From Bacilli bacterium (GTDB lineage: Bacteria > Bacillota_I > Bacilli_A > RFN20 > CAG-826): DNA of 44,622 nt. The stretch covers positions 1 to 44,622 of the forward strand of contig JAKSVK010000008.1 of NCBI GenBank assembly GCA_024408075.1, written 5' to 3'. How positions within the stretch are numbered: position 1 is the stretch's first letter; every line of letters begins with the position of its first letter. Below, in pieces: positions 41,715-44,622 of the stretch. A program made the position numbers and the translations under genes. A model generated the notes under the pieces. That model was not told the origin of the DNA. It saw only the letters and a program-made list of their open reading frames with translations, and searched no databases.

Positions 41715-44006
41715 ATGAATAAAAAACTCTTTGCTCCTATTTTATCTATAGCTGCATTAGCAGCTGTTAGCATTGGAGCAACATATGCTTTATTCACTGA
41801 CAAGAAAGAAGCAAAAGTAGACATTACTGCTGGTAAAGTCCAATTAGGCATGACCTCTAGTTTAGAATTTGCTAGAAGTCGCTACGAAGACGAAACACCT
41901 TATAATGCTAAAACCAGCGAAACTAGTGCTGTCTATGAAAATGGCAATACTGCCACTGTTACTTCTGGTGCTACTGGTCTTACTGTCGAATTAGACAGAA
42001 TGACACCAATGGATGATATTGGTTTGTCTGTGAATGTTGTCAATTCCAGCAACGTTAAAATTAAATGGCGTGTTGGTATTGAATTAAACGGAGATTTGGT
42101 TCCTGCTTTAGAAGTTGTATTCAATGGTATTGATTATTCAACAACTTTAAAAGAAAGGAAAATTTACACTAAGTGGTCAGAAGTAATTGATCCAAGTGTT
42201 ACAAAAATTGTCGAAGATGGCGTTCTTCACATTGCTTTCCCTGATCGTGGTGATGCTGATAATAAGTATCAAGAAAAGACAGCAACAATTAAATTTTTTG
42301 TTGAAGCTGTACAAGGAAATGCGACCACTAGTGATCCTTCAAATTATGGATTTTTAGATTCCTATATTGTTGATAAAGGATTAGAAACCGAACACTGGGT
42401 TCATGAAATTTCAAACCTTCAAGAATATAGAAACATGGCTACATTTGCATTCAAAGTTGCTGATGGAACATATGCAATACCTGCTGAAGGTGCCCACTTT
42501 TGTGATGATAAAACAGTTTATCAATTAAAAGCTTTGGATTTAGATTGTTTAGGTCAATCTCCATGGTTCAATTTGTCAGAAGGAAAATATTTTGAAGTCG
42601 TACCTGAAAAAACAGTCAATAACTTTATTTTTACTGGTATTTTTGATGGTTTAAATCATACAATTAGTAATCTTGCTGCAAATCTTGGAATGGGACAAAC
42701 TGTTTCAGGAACAGACTGCGATTTAGGTGGCTTGTTCTGTGGAATAGCCGATGCCGAAGTTAAAAATGTTATTCTTGATGAAGTAACTATTGAAAACTCA
42801 GAAGCCAAACCAGCAGGACTTATTGCTGCTGGCTATCCAAACAAACTTGCTGCGTATTCAACAGGTTCTCATGAAATTAAATTTGAAAACATCACTATCA
42901 ATGAGAATTGTTTTGTACATGGCAAGCAAAATGCTGCTGCATTTATTGGTAGTGCTAGAGATGCTGTAAACTTGACATTTGTCGATTGCGTTAATAATGC
43001 TGAAGTATATACGGTTGGATCAAATACAGGTGCATTTGCTGGAAGTGTTTCTGGCGGAAGCGGTAGAGTCATGAAATTTATTAGATGCACAAATAACGGA
43101 AATGTTCGTGCAGATAACATAGTTGGTTCATTCGTTGGCTCACAAAGTGGTGGTGGAACTCGTACATTTGAAGATTGTGCTAATAATGGAGAAGTTTTCT
43201 CATTTGCAAATGTCACTTGCGGTTTGTACAACGGACAAATTGCAAATAGCGAAACTGTTAATTATGTTGGAACAAACATCAATAGTGGCGACCTATACGT
43301 TCCTGTAAATAAAAAAGATAATGTTAAGGATAAAGGTGATTTCAAATTATTGACTGACCTTACACAAATTCATTATGTTGGTGAACCTGATAATGCTACT
43401 AAAGAAGATTTATTTAATAAATTTGTTAAAGAAAGAGCATTTGCTTCATTAACTTTAGGATTTGACGAAACAACACATAAAATTACTGCAAGTGCTGCAA
43501 ATATTCCTGCATACACCAAAGTAAGTCTAGATGCTAGTATTGGACCTATTGATTCATTTGATGTCGCTACAAGCCATATGATTTCTAGCGGTGGAGTTAC
43601 AGCATTTACTGAAGAAGCTGAATCCATTTCAAATTTATCTTTCCAAGAAATGAAGCGTGTTGGCTGGGTAAAACCAAGCGCTGAAACAGCAACTGGAACT
43701 TATCAAGATGCTGGAACAATTAAAGACAAAGAAAGATATGAATGGTCAATGATCCCATTTGAACATGCTGATGATGCAAAATACACAAGTGGATATCATA
43801 TTGATTCAGAAGGCGGATACTTTGTTATAAATAACAAAGGCAAAACTGATGTTTTTGGTCAGATTTTCAAAATCTGGTTAAAATTAGAAATTAGAGTTTG
43901 CTTATATGACGCCGACAACAATTTAGTTGGTTATGGATATTGGGGCTCACCAGTACCTCAAGGTGGTGCTCAAACATATTTCTCACCTGTTTATCAGGCA
44001 GATTAA
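41715..44006 (+). CDS. Camelysin-like surface protein, paralogue 2, with GLUG-like repeats
   Basis: 763 residues. Residues 1-205 repeat the signal peptide and camelysin-like domain of paralogue 1 (GATYALFTDKKEAKVDI, SRYEDETPYNAK, LDRMTPMDDIGLSVNV, FVEAVQGNA). The following ~350 residues contain beta-helix or GLUG-like units (GLFCGIADAEVKNVILDEVTI, AAFIGSARDAVNLTFVDC, GAFAGSVSGG, GSFVGSQSGGG), as in adhesins. A C-terminal domain of ~200 residues follows. Likely a displayed, fibre-linked adhesin. Ribosome binding site GAAAGGAGAG. The final residues lack a membrane anchor. Confidence 0.8.
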   Translation: MNKKLFAPILSIAALAAVSIGATYALFTDKKEAKVDITAGKVQLGMTSSLEFARSRYEDETPYNAKTSETSAVYENGNTATVTSGATGLTVELDRMTPMDDIGLSVNVVNSSNVKIKWRVGIELNGDLVPALEVVFNGIDYSTTLKERKIYTKWSEVIDPSVTKIVEDGVLHIAFPDRGDADNKYQEKTATIKFFVEAVQGNATTSDPSNYGFLDSYIVDKGLETEHWVHEISNLQEYRNMATFAFKVADGTYAIPAEGAHFCDDKTVYQLKALDLDCLGQSPWFNLSEGKYFEVVPEKTVNNFIFTGIFDGLNHTISNLAANLGMGQTVSGTDCDLGGLFCGIADAEVKNVILDEVTIENSEAKPAGLIAAGYPNKLAAYSTGSHEIKFENITINENCFVHGKQNAAAFIGSARDAVNLTFVDCVNNAEVYTVGSNTGAFAGSVSGGSGRVMKFIRCTNNGNVRADNIVGSFVGSQSGGGTRTFEDCANNGEVFSFANVTCGLYNGQIANSETVNYVGTNINSGDLYVPVNKKDNVKDKGDFKLLTDLTQIHYVGEPDNATKEDLFNKFVKERAFASLTLGFDETTHKITASAANIPAYTKVSLDASIGPIDSFDVATSHMISSGGVTAFTEEAESISNLSFQEMKRVGWVKPSAETATGTYQDAGTIKDKERYEWSMIPFEHADDAKYTSGYHIDSEGGYFVINNKGKTDVFGQIFKIWLKLEIRVCLYDADNNLVGYGYWGSPVPQGGAQTYFSPVYQAD

Positions 44007-44081
44007 TCTATTTCTAAATCAATTTAGAAAGAATAACCGTTGCATAAAGTAGCGGTTATTCTTTTATATTTATATAAATTT

Positions 44082-44108
44082 TTGGCACTCACCTACTAAA
44101 AGTGCTTG
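44082..44108 (+). promoter_or_regulatory. CIRCE-like inverted repeat, site 2
   Basis: TTGGCACTC-N9-AAGTGCTTG, with arms nearly equal to site 1 (22452-22478) and the same 9-nt spacing as CIRCE. Its right arm overlaps the -35. Confidence 0.55.
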
Positions 44109-44134
44109 ACTCTCTCTCTCTCTCTCTCTAGAAT
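44106..44134 (+). promoter_or_regulatory. Promoter with (CT)10 microsatellite spacer
   Basis: -35 TTGACT (44106-44111), 17-nt spacer made of CT repeats (ten units, 44110-44129), -10 TAGAAT (44129-44134). The spacing is optimal, so this promoter is predicted on in this sequence. About 50 nt of leader follow. Confidence 0.65.
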
Positions 44135-44189
44135 AAGAGTAAAGAAGAAATAAATATTTATATTTGTTTCTAGGAAAGGAAAAGTTTTG

Positions 44190-44622
44190 ATGAACAAAAA
44201 ACTCTTTGCTCCAATTTTATCTATTGCTGCACTAACAGCTGTTAGTATTGGAGCTACCTATGCTTTATTCACTGACAAGAAAGAAGCAAAAGTTGACATT
44301 ACTGCTGGTCAAGTTAAAGTAGCAATGACTTCAACAATCGATTTTGCAAGAAGCCGTTATGAAGATGCAACTCCATTTGATGCAGTCGAAAATGCCGAAG
44401 GAACTGAATTTGATGCAGTTTACGAAAATGGTAACACTGCTAAAATTACTTCTGCTACTACTGGTGTAGCCGTTACTTTAGACAGAATGACACCAATGGA
44501 TGACATTTCTCTAAAAGTGAATGTTGAAAACAATAGCAACGTCAATATTAAATGGCGTCTTGGAATCGAACTTAAAGGTGAATTAATCCCTGCATTATTA
44601 GTTAAATTTGATAATGTTGATT
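44190..44622 (+). CDS. Camelysin-like surface protein, paralogue 3 (cut by the window end)
   Basis: At least 144 residues, open at the right edge. Signal peptide MNKKLFAPILSIAALTAVS and the mature start ALFTDKKEAKVDITAGQ match paralogue 2 closely, followed by SRYEDATPFDA and LDRMTPMDDISLKVNV. Ribosome binding site AGGAAAGGA. Probably another SipW substrate. Its promoter has the CIRCE-like site and CT microsatellite, so its expression may switch at random. Confidence 0.8.
   Translation, partial: MNKKLFAPILSIAALTAVSIGATYALFTDKKEAKVDITAGQVKVAMTSTIDFARSRYEDATPFDAVENAEGTEFDAVYENGNTAKITSATTGVAVTLDRMTPMDDISLKVNVENNSNVNIKWRLGIELKGELIPALLVKFDNVD

Overview
The window looks like chromosome from an uncultured, very low-GC member of the Bacilli close to the Mollicutes/Erysipelotrichales (gut type). 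The evidence is AT-rich codon use, a spermidine/putrescine operon of the Mollicutes style (long PotA, long PotD), many LxSC lipoproteins, and camelysin/TasA-type surface proteins with a SipW peptidase. TGA is a normal stop codon (sipW and hepT end on it in natural positions), so this is not a code-4 mycoplasma. No rRNA, CRISPR array, integrase or replication origin was seen.

Layout. 1-11.9 kb is mostly core: a cut gene at the left edge, adenosine deaminase, a two-thioredoxin-domain lipoprotein, potABCD, three tRNAs (Cys, Arg, Pro), a zinc-ribbon membrane protein with rsmE and mtaB, then rpmF, deoC, rpsU and initiator tRNA-fMet. 11.9-19.1 kb, right after tRNA-fMet, is accessory DNA: a membrane-anchored XRE regulator, a MntA/HepT toxin-antitoxin pair, a GNAT, a 5'-truncated DUF4353-like gene, an Abi_2-type HEPN protein, an XRE/zinc-ribbon protein and a BRO-N-Fic fusion. 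Four copies of a roughly 60-bp repeat lie after genes here.

19.1-22.9 kb holds structured RNA and defence-like genes. On the minus strand, two copies of a 302-bp repeat, identical as read, each start at an extended -10 promoter, can fold into long stems and a pseudoknot, and lead into a gene set: a YhcG/DUF1016-like nuclease plus a small frameshifted gene, and a two-gene toxin-antitoxin-like pair. 22.9-31.2 kb has a large Ig-like surface protein, another structured intergenic RNA candidate, two paralogous amidohydrolase lipoproteins and a small membrane protein. 31.2-32.7 kb is an IS200/IS605-type tnpB element. 32.8-37.2 kb has an XRE-membrane fusion, a lipoprotein and an MscS operon. 37.3 kb to the end is a surface-fibre-like locus (TapA-like, SipW, TasA/camelysin-like paralogues).

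The strongest novelty signals are these. (1) Two surface-protein promoters, 21.6 kb apart, share one design: a CIRCE-like inverted repeat overlapping the -35, and a microsatellite as the -35/-10 spacer. (CT)10 gives a 17-nt spacer at 44.1 kb; (CTT)6 gives 14 nt at 22.5 kb, one repeat unit short of optimal. This predicts phase-variable, possibly HrcA-linked surface proteins. (2) The duplicated 302-nt structured leader RNA. (3) A class of genes in which a -10 box lies exactly 6 nt before ATG with no ribosome binding site, predicting leaderless mRNAs.
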